Assembly: GCA_022566515.1 (NCBI GenBank)
Contig: JADFIT010000011.1
Location: 1 to 39,629 of the forward strand
Reading direction: 5' to 3'
Length of the DNA: 39,629 bases
From: Gemmatimonadota bacterium
GTDB taxonomy: Bacteria > Gemmatimonadota > Gemmatimonadetes > Gemmatimonadales > GWC2-71-9
A model generated the notes under the pieces. That model did no database searches, was not told where the DNA came from, and worked only from the letters and a program-made list of their open reading frames with translations. This document shows positions 1 through 8,217 of the stretch, piece after piece. The position numbers were made by a program, and so were the translations under genes. Numbering within the stretch: position 1 is the stretch's first letter; each line of letters begins with the position of its first letter.

Positions 1-2
1 GC

Positions 3-128
3 CAGCATTCCGGTGAGGGCAGCCCCGTCGGCACCGTCGTCGTGATCAACACCGCTACCCGTGCGATCGAGAAAGTAATAGAGGTGGGACATTATCCGGC
101 TGGCGTTGCCATCCTCACTGCCAATTGA
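3..128 (+). CDS. C-terminal end of a YVTN-type beta-propeller protein (partial)
   Basis: The window opens inside a reading frame that runs 41 codons to a TGA. The residues read GTVVVINTATRAIEKVIEVG and then HYPAGVAI, the typical blade pattern of YVTN/lactonase-type beta-propeller repeats (a 'VIDTATN.VV.TI.VG..P.GVA' motif). Only the last blade is present, so substrate and location cannot be judged. The stop codon overlaps a TTG (TTGA) that could start the next gene, which suggests the two exported beta-propeller proteins are co-transcribed. Recognition rests on one repeat only. Confidence 0.5.
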   Translation, partial: QHSGEGSPVGTVVVINTATRAIEKVIEVGHYPAGVAILTAN

Positions 129-163
129 GAACCCTGCGCTTCCCTCCGCTGCAACGCAATCGG

Positions 164-2005
164 ATGAGATGGTTGCCGGGCGCTACGGCACTCTTCCTGG
201 TGGGATGCGGTTCCTTCACCGGGGGGGCCGGAGGTAGCCCGCCGCGGGCTGCCGCCTCTACGGGCTTTTCCCCCCTGTTCGTGCGCAATGTCGACGCGTT
301 CGAGGTGGTCGACGACACCGGTACGCCGTACGACCACCCGTTCCTCGGCGGCTTGAACGTTCCCCGGCCCCAATGGATCGACATCGACAACGACGGCGAT
401 CTGGATCTGTTCGTCCAGGAGGCATCCGGCCGCATCATGTTCTTCGAGCAGGCAGGCACGCCCCAGCAGCCCGATCTGATATGGCGCACCGATGCCTACG
501 AAGGGCTCCACGTGGGAGAGTGGTACCGTTTCGTCGACATGGACGCCGACGGGGACTTCGACCTTCTCGCCGAGCAACCCTTCAATTACCTCCAGTACTA
601 CCGCAACGACGGATCGCCGGAGCATGCCTCCTTCACGCTGGTGGTGGACACGCTCAAGGACGTCAACGGCACCCCCATTTTTTCTGACCGGCAGAACATT
701 CCACAGATAACCGACATCGACTGCGACGGGCGATTGGACCTGTTCATCGGCCTTCTAATCGGTACCGTGATGCGGTACGAGGAGATAGCGAGAGATTCCA
801 GCGGCGTCCCACTGTTCCAGAAGATCACCGATCGCTTCGAGGACATCGAAATTGTCGCACAGCTAGGGAGCCTGCACGGAGCCAACACCATGGCGTTCGT
901 GGACATCGATGACGACGGTGATCAGGACTTCTTCTGGGGCGACTTCTTTGAGCCCGGTTTGCTATTCATTGAAAACGTCGGATCCTGCAGCTCCCCGGTG
1001 CTCAGTGGCGAGCCCGTCTCGTTTCCCGTCGATAACCCACTAGAGACCAGCGGCTACAACGCCCCGGCTTTCGGAGACGTGGACGGCGACGGCTACATGG
1101 ACCTGTTCGTCGGTGTGTTGGGCGGCGCGTTCAATCCCAATCGCACCACGATAGACAACCTGTTGTTCTACAAGAGAGAGAGCGGCGGTGGATTCACGCT
1201 TCGCACACGGCGGTTTCTCTCCAATATCGATGTGGGAAGCGAGAGCATTCCGGCGTTCGCCGACTTGGACGGTGACGGGGATCTAGACCTCCTGCTGGCC
1301 AACAAGATCGACCCCGAACAGTTGCAGGTGTCCCGCGTATACCGCTTCGAGAACACGGGCACACCGCGCCGCCCGGTGTTTCGGCTGGCAGGGCCCATGG
1401 CTCTCGACGACAGCTATCACCAGGCTCCTGCCCTGGCTGATCTGGACGCGGACGGCGACCTCGACATGCTACTCGGCTCGTGGAGGGCGAACATCGCGTT
1501 TCATCGTAACGATGGAACGGCTCTCGAGCCGCGTTTTGTTCGCGTCGACTCAGCCTATGTTACGATCACGCGCGGGAGCAACACCACGCCGGCGCTGGTG
1601 GACATCGATGCGGACGGCGACTTCGACTTGTTCATCGGCGAGGCTTCGGGAACCATCAACTTCTATCGCAACACCGGCACACCAACAGATCCGCATTTTG
1701 AGTTCGTCACCGACAAATTCAGTGACATCGACATCGGGCGGCGCAGCTTCCCAACGTTCGCCGATCTCGACGGGGATGGCGACCAGGATCTGATCATAGG
1801 ATCCGAAGCGAATGGCCTAAGCTTCTATCGCAACATCGGCACGCCGCAGGTGGCAGTGTTCGTAGCGGATACCACATTCGCCATCGACGTTCCGGTCATG
1901 GCCGCGCCGGTGTTTGTGGACATCGATGGCGACGGGGACCTGGACCTTTTCTCGGGTGGAATTGGGGGCGGGTTGGTTTTTTACGAGAACCGGCCGGCTA
2001 ACTAG
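164..2005 (+). CDS. FG-GAP/VCBS repeat lipoprotein (beta-propeller)
   Basis: A 613-residue exported protein. The start chosen is ATG 164, which gives a short signal peptide ending in the lipobox LVGC (Cys about residue 16), so the mature protein should be lipid-anchored. A TTG at 125 overlapping the previous stop would add 13 arginine-rich residues and cannot be excluded. Ten copies of a calcium-binding loop of the form D-x-D-x-D-G-x-x-D are visible, for example DIDNDGDLDLF, DMDADGDFDLL and DIDGDGDLDLF. They are spaced 50-70 residues apart and often followed by a 'FYRNTGTP' blade strand. This is the FG-GAP/VCBS repeat of integrin-alpha-like propellers, which bind Ca2+ and usually mediate surface binding. 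No catalytic domain is seen, and the ligand is unknown. Confidence 0.85.
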   Translation: MRWLPGATALFLVGCGSFTGGAGGSPPRAAASTGFSPLFVRNVDAFEVVDDTGTPYDHPFLGGLNVPRPQWIDIDNDGDLDLFVQEASGRIMFFEQAGTPQQPDLIWRTDAYEGLHVGEWYRFVDMDADGDFDLLAEQPFNYLQYYRNDGSPEHASFTLVVDTLKDVNGTPIFSDRQNIPQITDIDCDGRLDLFIGLLIGTVMRYEEIARDSSGVPLFQKITDRFEDIEIVAQLGSLHGANTMAFVDIDDDGDQDFFWGDFFEPGLLFIENVGSCSSPVLSGEPVSFPVDNPLETSGYNAPAFGDVDGDGYMDLFVGVLGGAFNPNRTTIDNLLFYKRESGGGFTLRTRRFLSNIDVGSESIPAFADLDGDGDLDLLLANKIDPEQLQVSRVYRFENTGTPRRPVFRLAGPMALDDSYHQAPALADLDADGDLDMLLGSWRANIAFHRNDGTALEPRFVRVDSAYVTITRGSNTTPALVDIDADGDFDLFIGEASGTINFYRNTGTPTDPHFEFVTDKFSDIDIGRRSFPTFADLDGDGDQDLIIGSEANGLSFYRNIGTPQVAVFVADTTFAIDVPVMAAPVFVDIDGDGDLDLFSGGIGGGLVFYENRPAN

Positions 2006-2016
2006 TAACCGGCCGG
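1990..2016. terminator. possible bidirectional hairpin between convergent genes
   Basis: Two CCGGCCGG blocks (1990-1997 and 2009-2016) can pair as an 8-bp GC-only stem with an 11-nt loop that contains the stop codon of the + strand gene. The position between two convergent stops (2005 and 2024) suits a shared terminator. There is no good T-run on either side, so a Rho-independent function is uncertain. Confidence 0.35.
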
Positions 2017-2023
2017 CCACAGT

Positions 2024-3667
2024 CTATTTGCTTCCGTCGTCCGAGATGCCCCGCTCCGCCTTGGCCTTTCGCACCATCTCCCGAACGTCTGCCAGAAGCT
2101 GCTGGGCATCGTACACGATGCCGTCCTTGATCGTGTACTTGATGCCGCCGACGCGCTCGGGCTCGTTCGTCTCCATGTTCAGCTTCACCGTACCCGTGCC
2201 ATAGAGAACCTTGAGGTTCTCGAGCGGGTTCTGGTCCAGCATCACGAGGTCGGCCTTGAGCCCGGGCCTGATGATGCCGAAGTCGATCGGTACGCCCTTC
2301 GGCTTGTGGAGTTGCATCGCACCGTACAACGTAGCCGAGCGGATCACTTCCACCGGATGGAAACCGGCTTCCCGCAGCAGCTCGAACTCGCGGATGTATG
2401 CAAAGCCAAAGAGCTTGTAGATGAATCCCGAATCAGAGCCCGTGGTCACGATACCGCCGCGGTTCTTGTAGTCGTTGAGGAACCGCATCCACCGAATGTA
2501 GAAGTTCCTCCAGGCAACTTCCTCCTCCGTGCCCCAGTAATACCAATACGAGCCATGCGCATCCCGGCTGGGCTCGTAGAAGTCCATCATGCTGGGCAGC
2601 GTGTACTCGTTGTGCCATTCGGCCTCGCGAGCCCGCATCACGTCACGGCTCGCCTCGTAGATCGTCATGGTGGGATCGAGGCCGAAACCAAGTTCAAGGA
2701 ACTCGTCCAGCAGTGCATTCCACTCATCGCTGCCGGGCTCGTAGATCTGGTTCCACAGATGCGCGACGTTACTGAAGCGATCCTGCTCGTTGTTGTAGTT
2801 GTAGTCGAGAGGCCAGTCCTGGATGCTGTATTTGTTCAGCATCGATTCGAAGAGCCCGTAGTAGTGGGTCATCATGTCGAGACCTAGGCGGGCGGCGTCG
2901 ATGGCACGCATGCGGCCGACGCCCATCTGGCCCAGGTGGGCCACAGTGCCCAGACCGTGCTTGTGAGCCTCATCGATCAGGGCTTCCATGATCTCCGGGT
3001 CGTACGAACCGAGCTTCAGGCCATCGATCTTCTGGCCGTCGATCTCCTGCTTCGCCGCCCAGCGAACCCATTCACGCGCCGTTTCCCCATTCGTTATGGC
3101 CCCCCCCTCCCAGCCCTCACCACTCCCCGGCCGAACGTAGCTGAACATCCGAGGCGCCACGATCTCGTTCCGCGCGCTCAACGCCTTCTCCCGAAGGGAC
3201 CACTCGAACCCGCCGTGGGACACGCCGCGGGAGGTCGTCACTCCGTGGGCCATCCAGAGTTTGTACACATACTCCGCCTGCGGGGCCTTGCCGGCGCCAC
3301 CGGTGTGGGCGTGCATGTCGACGAACCCGGGCATCACGTACATGCCGGTCCCGTCGATCTCCCGTGTGTTGCCTTGCGTCTCGGCTAGCTGATCGGGCCG
3401 TCCGAATCCACCACCGACCCGGACGATTCGGTCTCCCTCTATGACGATATTCACCGGACCTCGAGGGGGCGCCCCTGTGCCGTCGATGATGGTCACTCCG
3501 CGAATGACCAACCGATCGTACGGTCCCCCACCTTCGTCCGAGCGGCGGCGGGTCGTCTCTTCCATGCCCCCGCCCCCACCACTCTGCTGGGCGTAAAGGC
3601 CGGCTGGCAGCCCGAGCGCGACAGCCAATATGGCCTTCAAGACTCCGCGGCGAACTATCGCTCTCAT
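2024..3667 (-). CDS. exported amidohydrolase family protein (imidazolonepropionase-like)
   Basis: A 547-residue metal-dependent hydrolase. ATG 3667 is chosen because AGGAGGT (3673-3679) lies 5 nt upstream and a signal peptide follows (MRAIVRRG, a hydrophobic stretch, then LYAQQ). Amidohydrolase landmarks appear in order: the VDMHAHTGG strand-1 metal motif (H119, H121), later metal-ligand regions around TVAHLGQ and MMTHYYG, and the strand-8 aspartate in TTGSDSGF (D412). The last 80 residues hold the composite beta-sandwich segment LIRPGLKADLVMLDQNPL. A Gly-rich linker precedes the N-terminal sandwich strand. The family hydrolyses amide or ester bonds in cyclic or peptide substrates. The exact substrate is unknown, but the neighbouring exported peptidase suggests periplasmic breakdown of amides or dipeptides. 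Confidence 0.9.
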   Translation of the reverse strand: MRAIVRRGVLKAILAVALGLPAGLYAQQSGGGGGMEETTRRRSDEGGGPYDRLVIRGVTIIDGTGAPPRGPVNIVIEGDRIVRVGGGFGRPDQLAETQGNTREIDGTGMYVMPGFVDMHAHTGGAGKAPQAEYVYKLWMAHGVTTSRGVSHGGFEWSLREKALSARNEIVAPRMFSYVRPGSGEGWEGGAITNGETAREWVRWAAKQEIDGQKIDGLKLGSYDPEIMEALIDEAHKHGLGTVAHLGQMGVGRMRAIDAARLGLDMMTHYYGLFESMLNKYSIQDWPLDYNYNNEQDRFSNVAHLWNQIYEPGSDEWNALLDEFLELGFGLDPTMTIYEASRDVMRAREAEWHNEYTLPSMMDFYEPSRDAHGSYWYYWGTEEEVAWRNFYIRWMRFLNDYKNRGGIVTTGSDSGFIYKLFGFAYIREFELLREAGFHPVEVIRSATLYGAMQLHKPKGVPIDFGIIRPGLKADLVMLDQNPLENLKVLYGTGTVKLNMETNEPERVGGIKYTIKDGIVYDAQQLLADVREMVRKAKAERGISDDGSK

Positions 3668-3794
3668 TCCATACCTCCTCATCGATGAATAGCTCCGGCG
3701 ACAGAATATACGCCCCCGCCCCGGCTGTGGCACCCCAATAGAGGCAGCGTCATTACCATCAATACGTCACCCCTGCTGCCTCGGTTGAGTGTGG

Positions 3795-6700
3795 TCAGTT
3801 CTTCTCTTTCTCTTCCTCTTCCCTCTTGGCCGGCCTCGGCCGATGGATCTTGAAGCTCACTCCGCCGGCAAACTCTTTCTCCGTGCGTTCGATCTGGTGA
3901 TTCCCTTCCAGCAGGTACTCAAGCAACGCCTTGTCCCACTGCAATCCAGCCGTAGCAACCAGCTTCAGCCAATCGCCGTATGCCGTTTCATCAGGAGCCT
4001 CCGTAGTGCCCGACCATATCGTCACCCGTGGATTGCTCATCGTCCCGCCACCTCGACCGCTCGAGCCCTTGATGGACGTGTAGATCAACACGTCGTCGGT
4101 GAAGTCCATCTTGAAGTTCTCGGTGTCCCATGCGAAGGCATACCGTCGGTATCGATCGTACGCCCGCTCGTTGAGGGCGCGGATTTCCGGCACTGCGTTG
4201 ATCTTCTCGGTGATACGATCGCGAATCTCGAACGCCGCCGCCTTGTGATCGGGGAAATCCGGACTGTCCACGTAGCCGAAGCTGGGCATGAACCAGCCGC
4301 GCATTCCCCACCAACCACGGGACTGGGTCGCCCGATTGCGCACCCAGCCGGCGTACTCGGAAAAAATCTGCACCCACTCGTGGGACGGATATCCGTGAGG
4401 ATTGAGGAAGATGTCCGGTAGCCAGCTGTTCCAAAGCTTCGGCCGCACCTTGGCCTCGGGGTAGATCGGATCGTCGTCCCCCTGCCCCGAAGACACGTCG
4501 ACACCGAGCGAGCCGAGATACCCCGCGTGGAGCATGTGGTCGGGCGTGATCTGATAGAGATCGTACGCCAACTGTGCCCCGTCCGGATTGGTGACAGGAT
4601 GAATCACGACATTGACCTTGTCGAGGGCGTCTTCGTACTCGGGGTCGGTCAGCAACTGCTCGGCGAGCTTGAGCACGTGGCTGGTGGATGAGACCTCGTT
4701 GGCGTGCTGCCGCGCCGAATAGATGACGGTGGGTTTCAATGTGGACGCCTTGGCCTGCGACCAATAGGAAGCCTCCAACGGCGCCATCAAGTCCATCGCC
4801 CAGATCTTCTTGCCGAGGTAGCTCTCACCCACCTGATACGCCGTTGCCTCGGCGAACGTCACCGACATCTTGGCGAGAATCTCCGCTGCCTCCGGCGGCG
4901 GAATGGGAGTGTCCCATTGAACGATATCTCCACCGGTCCATTGGTAATCGTCGGGCAAGAGATCGGCGATATCAGCAAAGGACTCTGGTGAACCGTTTCC
5001 CGGAATGCTCGTCATGACCTGTGAGTCGGGATCAAACTCGTGTCCCCAATACGCGGATAGCTCGATTCCGCCGAAGTCCGCATATGCCAGGTGATCCCGA
5101 TACAGTCCGGCTTCACGCAGCGCGCTCACGTTGTCGAGAATGGAGGTGACCTGCTCCGCCGACGTGATCCGGGCATCGATGTTCCGGGCGCTGGTCCGGA
5201 GGATGAACTCGTCGCGGTGATCCCGCTCGAAGTCCACCTTCACGCGGAAGTCCAGCTCTTGGATTCCATCGTGACCGTCCTGGACCAAAGCTCCCAGCGG
5301 AACCGGCTTGTCGAGGGTCACCGGTGGGATATTGCGGCGTTCCTCGACTTCGAGTTTCCCCCTTTCCTTATAGGTAAGCGTCACCATCGGTCCGGCCGCC
5401 CCGAACCCGGTAAACGTTATCTTCGCGAGTCCGGGCTTGCCGTCGCTCTTGGGCCGGACGATCGGAATGACCCGCCCAGGGTAGTTCAGCGCCTGCCCCC
5501 GGGCCATCCTGCCGAGTACGTCGAAGAAATGCAGCGTAGAAAAGTAGATCTCCTCGTGTAGCGCCTCCATCGATGCCACCTGCTCCTGGTCCACGCCGAT
5601 CCTGTAATTCGGTTCGCTGAGTGACACGTCGACCCGCAGCTCACCGAAATGCGGCGCGTCGGAAGCCCTCGGCTTTCCTTCACCGATGCGCATGACGTAG
5701 TCGTAGATCTCCATCAGCGTGTGCGACTGGAAATGATCCCAGAAGCGCTCCAGATCCGTGACGATACGTTCATCCAGAATCCGCTCACCGCCAACGTGAA
5801 CAGTGAGCCATCCAGTCGTCACGCGCGCCATCTCATAATCGGGAAAGCGATCGAAGTACGGTCGTAGCACCCACTTCGGCTCGAAGGTCGCGTGATAGAT
5901 CTCCCTGCCGCCACCCGTAGCGATCACTTCGTATGCCGGAGCACCGATAGGCATCTTCCGGAACCGGATCTGCCCGACATCGATTCCCAGCTCCGGCGCC
6001 AGCACCTCATCGATTGGGAAGATCTCCAGCAACCAACGAGTGGGCGTGTACATCGCCTGTTGCGGCCAGTCTTCGGGCGGCCCGATCTCGGCGAAACGGA
6101 TCTCGATGCTGTCAACGCGCTCACCCTCGAGCGCGGGACGTACCACATCGTATAGCCAGCTGTACCCCTGCTTGTATGCAGACAGCACCGTTACCTTGGT
6201 TGCGTTCAGATCGGCACCCGCGGCAACAAGCTCCTCCTTCGCTTCCTCCTCGATCCGCGAGCGTAAGTCAGGCGGCTCGCTCAGCAGTGCCTGCACCACA
6301 ACACCTTCTCCGCGGCGAACTCGGGGCAAGACTTCCGCACGCAACAACTGCCAGAACTCATCCACCTCGGACGCCACCTCGAACTCTTCATCGATGAGCA
6401 ACTCGGCGTCTTGTACGTCGAGGTTGCCCACGGTCACTGCGAGACGGTCTGAGTTGATTCGGCTTGCGACATGCCGGCGGACATAGTCGGCCATACCAGA
6501 GTCCGCCTTCTCCAAGTAGATGCTGACCTTCACACTTTCGAGGTCTTTTCCGTCCAGCTTCTCGACAATCTGGTCGAGCTTGTAGAGGGCAGTGGCCGCC
6601 TGCCCTACTGGAGAACGGCTCGACAAGGTCATCCACACGTCGTGCTTCACATCTGCGATGGTCGTACGGTACTTGCCACGCTCCCACACATTGGGAAATC

Positions 6701-8060
6701 GCTCCGCGACCTGACGCACGGCTCGCTCCAACCCGGCGTCATCCGCTCCGACGATGACGACGGCCCCCTTTTCACCGAACGCCTCATCGACGACGCGAAT
6801 CATTCCTTGGCCCGGCGCCATCTCGGGGATGGATAGTTTCCCCTCCTCCACGAGCCGCTCAACCAGCGGATGGCTGGCGCCAATCAGCACCAGAGTGGGT
6901 TGCTGTTCCGGATCGCCGACCGCGTCCGGAGGCAAGGCTATGGGGATCGCCACACCCGTGGCCTCCAGGGCGATGCGCGCCGCCAAGTCAGCGGTGGCAC
7001 CGGTGACGTCCCCAGCCGCACTCAACACCACATCCACCCGATCGGGAATGAGGTTGTCGTCCGAATCGCCAAAGAAACCGGCGTTGGAGTACAGGTTCGA
7101 GAGATCGAGGTCAGACTTGTTGCCCCCACCTCCCGGCCGGCGTCCCGACCCTTCCTTGGGGATCGCCCCTGAACCCGTCACATGGATAATGATGGTATCC
7201 ACGCCCGGCGCGGAAAGGTAAATCCTGAGCAACCGCAAGCCGTCGAACCGTAACGTTGGCGGAGTTGCCCCCTCTTCTTCGATGGCGGTCGTGTCTTCTG
7301 GCACCGGCTCAGCATCTGGTTGCTGCACCGCCTGCCGCAACGCAGCCGCAGCTTGTCGCAACGAACCCGGCGCTACCCGAACTTCGAGATCCAGGCGCCG
7401 TAACCCGGGTTGAGCATCGCTCACGATGAACCGTAGCAAGCGTGCACCTACGTCGTTGATCTCCTCAGCCGCGAGGATGCCCCGGGCGCTCTCTATCACG
7501 TCGCCGTACGTGGGTCCTTCGGGGTCCCAAATGTGGGGTGCACGGGCCCCAAGTGTTGTAGCCGCAGCAAGAGTGCCCGCGTCGTCGCCCCCCACGACCG
7601 CAAGTGTCGGGTTGGGATCGGTGTCCAGCCACACAACGACGCCGATGCCCGGCTCCAGGTCCACCCCGATGCGTCCTCGGGGGATTTGCATCCTCCGGAG
7701 TCCTGCGAGCCCCATCACGATCGGTACGCCGTCGCCGGCTTTCGTGAGGGGAAGGTTCATGGCCGACGTCTCGAACCCCAAGCGGGCGGCCACGTTGGCC
7801 GCGGCCGCTACGTCGGCGTCGCTCGGCGGCTCGCCGAGTATCAGGTGGGCGTCGACGAAGTCTATGTGCCCGTCGCCGTTGCGATCCTGGAGAATAGGAC
7901 CGTCCTCGAAGATAGCCTCCAGACCCGGCACCTCCCGATCCTGCTCCTGAAGGGGGAACGCCGTCCACCCCACAATCAAGCACACGAGCACTACTGCCAG
8001 CGGCACCTTGCCTGTGCCGGCGAGGCCCGCGCCCCCGGTCCTGCTGAAATCCCTGCTCAT
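3795..8060 (-). CDS. very large exported M14-type zinc carboxypeptidase
   Basis: A 1421-residue protein with a catalytic M14 domain near the C-terminus. The zinc motif HANE (H1119, E1122) lies in SARQHANEVSS, and the third ligand candidate H1222 is in NPHGYPSHEW, with NPDG between them, which is M14 order and spacing. The N-terminus has an uncleaved anchor or signal segment (residues about 19-36) followed by a Ca-loop, DRNGDGHIDF, of EF-hand/dockerin type (about residues 58-70). The roughly 1000 residues between match no domain I can name. They contain repeated 'RVDVVL' and Rossmann-like 'VIVGADDAGLERA' segments, which suggests divergent repeats. Ordinary M14 enzymes are 300-500 residues. The start is ATG 8060 with a purine-rich GGGAGG upstream. 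It is divergent from the DUF5686 gene. Peptide hydrolysis outside the cytoplasm is inferred. Confidence 0.88.
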   Translation of the reverse strand: MSRDFSRTGGAGLAGTGKVPLAVVLVCLIVGWTAFPLQEQDREVPGLEAIFEDGPILQDRNGDGHIDFVDAHLILGEPPSDADVAAAANVAARLGFETSAMNLPLTKAGDGVPIVMGLAGLRRMQIPRGRIGVDLEPGIGVVVWLDTDPNPTLAVVGGDDAGTLAAATTLGARAPHIWDPEGPTYGDVIESARGILAAEEINDVGARLLRFIVSDAQPGLRRLDLEVRVAPGSLRQAAAALRQAVQQPDAEPVPEDTTAIEEEGATPPTLRFDGLRLLRIYLSAPGVDTIIIHVTGSGAIPKEGSGRRPGGGGNKSDLDLSNLYSNAGFFGDSDDNLIPDRVDVVLSAAGDVTGATADLAARIALEATGVAIPIALPPDAVGDPEQQPTLVLIGASHPLVERLVEEGKLSIPEMAPGQGMIRVVDEAFGEKGAVVIVGADDAGLERAVRQVAERFPNVWERGKYRTTIADVKHDVWMTLSSRSPVGQAATALYKLDQIVEKLDGKDLESVKVSIYLEKADSGMADYVRRHVASRINSDRLAVTVGNLDVQDAELLIDEEFEVASEVDEFWQLLRAEVLPRVRRGEGVVVQALLSEPPDLRSRIEEEAKEELVAAGADLNATKVTVLSAYKQGYSWLYDVVRPALEGERVDSIEIRFAEIGPPEDWPQQAMYTPTRWLLEIFPIDEVLAPELGIDVGQIRFRKMPIGAPAYEVIATGGGREIYHATFEPKWVLRPYFDRFPDYEMARVTTGWLTVHVGGERILDERIVTDLERFWDHFQSHTLMEIYDYVMRIGEGKPRASDAPHFGELRVDVSLSEPNYRIGVDQEQVASMEALHEEIYFSTLHFFDVLGRMARGQALNYPGRVIPIVRPKSDGKPGLAKITFTGFGAAGPMVTLTYKERGKLEVEERRNIPPVTLDKPVPLGALVQDGHDGIQELDFRVKVDFERDHRDEFILRTSARNIDARITSAEQVTSILDNVSALREAGLYRDHLAYADFGGIELSAYWGHEFDPDSQVMTSIPGNGSPESFADIADLLPDDYQWTGGDIVQWDTPIPPPEAAEILAKMSVTFAEATAYQVGESYLGKKIWAMDLMAPLEASYWSQAKASTLKPTVIYSARQHANEVSSTSHVLKLAEQLLTDPEYEDALDKVNVVIHPVTNPDGAQLAYDLYQITPDHMLHAGYLGSLGVDVSSGQGDDDPIYPEAKVRPKLWNSWLPDIFLNPHGYPSHEWVQIFSEYAGWVRNRATQSRGWWGMRGWFMPSFGYVDSPDFPDHKAAAFEIRDRITEKINAVPEIRALNERAYDRYRRYAFAWDTENFKMDFTDDVLIYTSIKGSSGRGGGTMSNPRVTIWSGTTEAPDETAYGDWLKLVATAGLQWDKALLEYLLEGNHQIERTEKEFAGGVSFKIHRPRPAKREEEEKEKN

Positions 8061-8066
8061 CGGTGC

Positions 8067-8133
8067 CTCCCTTCCCCTCCCCCCTCTCCCTCTTCCCCCT
8101 CCCCCCGGGGAGAGGGGAGAGGGGAGAGGGAGG
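8067..8133. repeat. C/T-rich arm facing G/A-rich arm: imperfect inverted repeat in a divergent promoter region
   Basis: On the + strand, about 38 nt of almost pure C and T (8068-8106) is followed directly by 27 nt of almost pure G and A built from GGGGAGA units (8107-8133). The arms can pair imperfectly around CCCC/GGGG. The element fills the gap between the divergent M14 and DUF5686 genes and includes the ribosome-binding region of the M14 gene. It could act as a hairpin masking that site, or form an unusual purine/pyrimidine DNA structure. Whether it is a dispersed repeat cannot be told from one copy. Confidence 0.6.
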
Positions 8134-8217
8134 AAACTTTTGCTCCTCCAGGCATATTACACTCATGCATTACCTTGCACAGTATCGATCGGCCAAGGAC
8201 ATGCGACAGAGCCCGCT

